Origin: Turnera subulata
Taxonomy: Eukaryota > Streptophyta > Magnoliopsida > Malpighiales > Passifloraceae
DNA length: 64,000 bases
Direction: 5' to 3'
Assembly: GCA_028386065.3 (NCBI GenBank)
Contig: JAKUCV010003315.1
Location: 43,042 to 107,041 of the forward strand
Shown: one piece after another, positions 63,191 to 64,000 of the stretch
How the letters are laid out: every line of letters begins with the position of its first letter
Position numbering within the stretch: the first letter of the stretch is position 1
Position numbers and translations under genes: made by a program
The notes under the pieces: model-generated
Told to the model about the DNA's origin: nothing
Database searches by the model: none
What the model saw: only the letters and a program-made list of their open reading frames with translations

Positions 63191-63345
63191 TTATATCTAT
63201 TATCTATTATATATATTAATAGCTGAATCCCTCACCAGGTTTTGACACATAGGATTTTTAGAGTCTTGCTTTTTTGCCATGTGTAGGCTTTGAGGTCTTT
63301 GTTTTTTGCCATGTGGAGGATTTTAGGTGTTGTTTGATTGGCTTT
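63188..63345 (+). mobile_element. Possible Helitron-like terminus
   Basis: The stretch TCTATTATATATATTAATAG followed by TGAATCCC and TTTTGACACATAGG resembles the 5' end of plant Helitrons, which often begin with TC in an AT-rich tract and then an AGTGAATCCCC/TGACACG-like text. GCCATGTGTAGG and GCCATGTGGAGG follow as a short direct repeat. I see no matching CTRR end with a hairpin within the window, so this could be a fragment or chance. Confidence 0.3.
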
Positions 63346-63407
63346 TATTTTCATTATAATTATCCCAATTAGAGTTAAGAAAAAACCTAATTATACACGA
63401 TCAGATT

Positions 63408-63625
63408 TTTTAGCAAGATTAGTACTCTCCACAATCAGAATTTTTTAATGATACAGTCCTAATTATACTACACTTTTAGCAAGATGAGTTACTCATTCAT
63501 TTTGTACGGTTTTTTTAGCAAGATTAGTACTCTCCACAATCAGATTTTTTTTAATCATACAGTCCTAATTATACTACACTTTTAGCAAGATGAGTTACTC
63601 ATTCATTTTGTTCCGATTTTTTAAA
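63408..63625. repeat. 105-bp direct repeat
   Basis: Two adjacent copies share AGTACTCTCCACAATCAGA (63421 and 63526) and GATGAGTTACTCATTCATTT (63483 and 63589), so the spacing is 105-106 bases. They also share CAGTCCTAATTATACTACAC. A decayed third copy may follow near 63669 (AACTCATTGATTTTTGTTCC). The block is AT-rich and sits beside the possible Helitron-like end; it may be internal repeats of that element. Confidence 0.85.
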
Positions 63626-64000
63626 GAAAAATTTTCATAATTATCCTAATCAGAGTATGGGTAAAAACCAACTCATTGATTTTTGTTCCGGTTTTTTTTT
63701 AAAAAAAAATTATCAGAAACTTACTCCTCCCTTCCCTTGCGTGTCGGTTTTGTGCATGCATGTATCTTACACAAATTTCTGTATCTATTGGAAGTAAATT
63801 AAATATAAGAATTCATCGCGAATTGCATATTAGGAGTTATTTATATAGGCGGGGATCTACACACCCAAGACTCATGCTTTCCTGAGAGTTTTTTGGATGA
63901 GGAGAAACTTGATATTGATGAGCGATTTGTGTCACATTGTATTCTGGACATTCCTTATTGGTAAAGAGGTGTAGTTTTGTAGCTTAACTCTACTTGGCTA

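Overview
The window is nuclear DNA from a eudicot plant. The genes are split by many GT-AG introns, several predicted products are plant-type or plastid-directed, and the spaces between genes are AT-rich and contain two tRNA-derived SINEs. I see eleven protein-coding genes and can give exon models for all of them. Each model closes on GT-AG junctions with the reading frame preserved from start to stop. There is no sign of a biosynthetic cluster, a mobile cargo region, a CRISPR array or an rRNA gene. I did not find an obviously new multi-gene system.

Layout from left to right. 863-4532 (+) is a DEAD-box RNA helicase (RH36/Dbp8 type). 7845-9961 (+) is the brassinosteroid enzyme DWF1, with a long 5'-UTR intron. 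11866-16429 (-) is NTMC2T5, an SMP/C2 lipid-transfer protein with a predicted plastid-type N-terminus. 18181-24655 (+) is the splicing/transcription factor PRP40C (WW and FF domains). 25224-28636 (+) is the RAD51 paralogue XRCC2, perhaps with a shortened C-terminus. 29707-34183 (-) is an AP-5 beta-like adaptor subunit. 34587-36981 (+) is uracil-DNA glycosylase, sharing a 403-bp head-to-head promoter with AP5B. 38106-39565 (-) is a small plastid-type DUF3067 protein. 41385-48440 (+) is importin-4 (IMB4). 50731-55430 (+) is a PUB62-like RING/U-box protein. 56904-57610 (-) holds a broken, unidentified coding remnant with a 28-bp hairpin. 58573-62327 (-) is TAF15. The last 1 kb is AT-rich, with a 105-bp direct repeat and a possible Helitron-like end.

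The genes are mostly housekeeping: RNA processing (RH36, PRP40C, TAF15), genome maintenance (XRCC2, UNG), trafficking and nuclear import (AP-5 beta, IMB4), membrane contact and sterol metabolism (NTMC2T5, DWF1). They are not an operon and share no pathway. From memory, the order DWF1 - NTMC2T5 - PRP40C - AP5B - U-box - DUF3067 resembles Arabidopsis chromosome 3 around At3g19820-At3g19900, and NTMC2T5 plus TAF15 resembles At1g50260-At1g50300. The window therefore looks like a conserved ancestral eudicot block. The points most worth a second look are the XRCC2 C-terminal stop, the two foldback sequences, the decayed coding remnant, the SINE with a perfect target-site duplication, the 19-nt microexon and the UNG/AP5B shared promoter.
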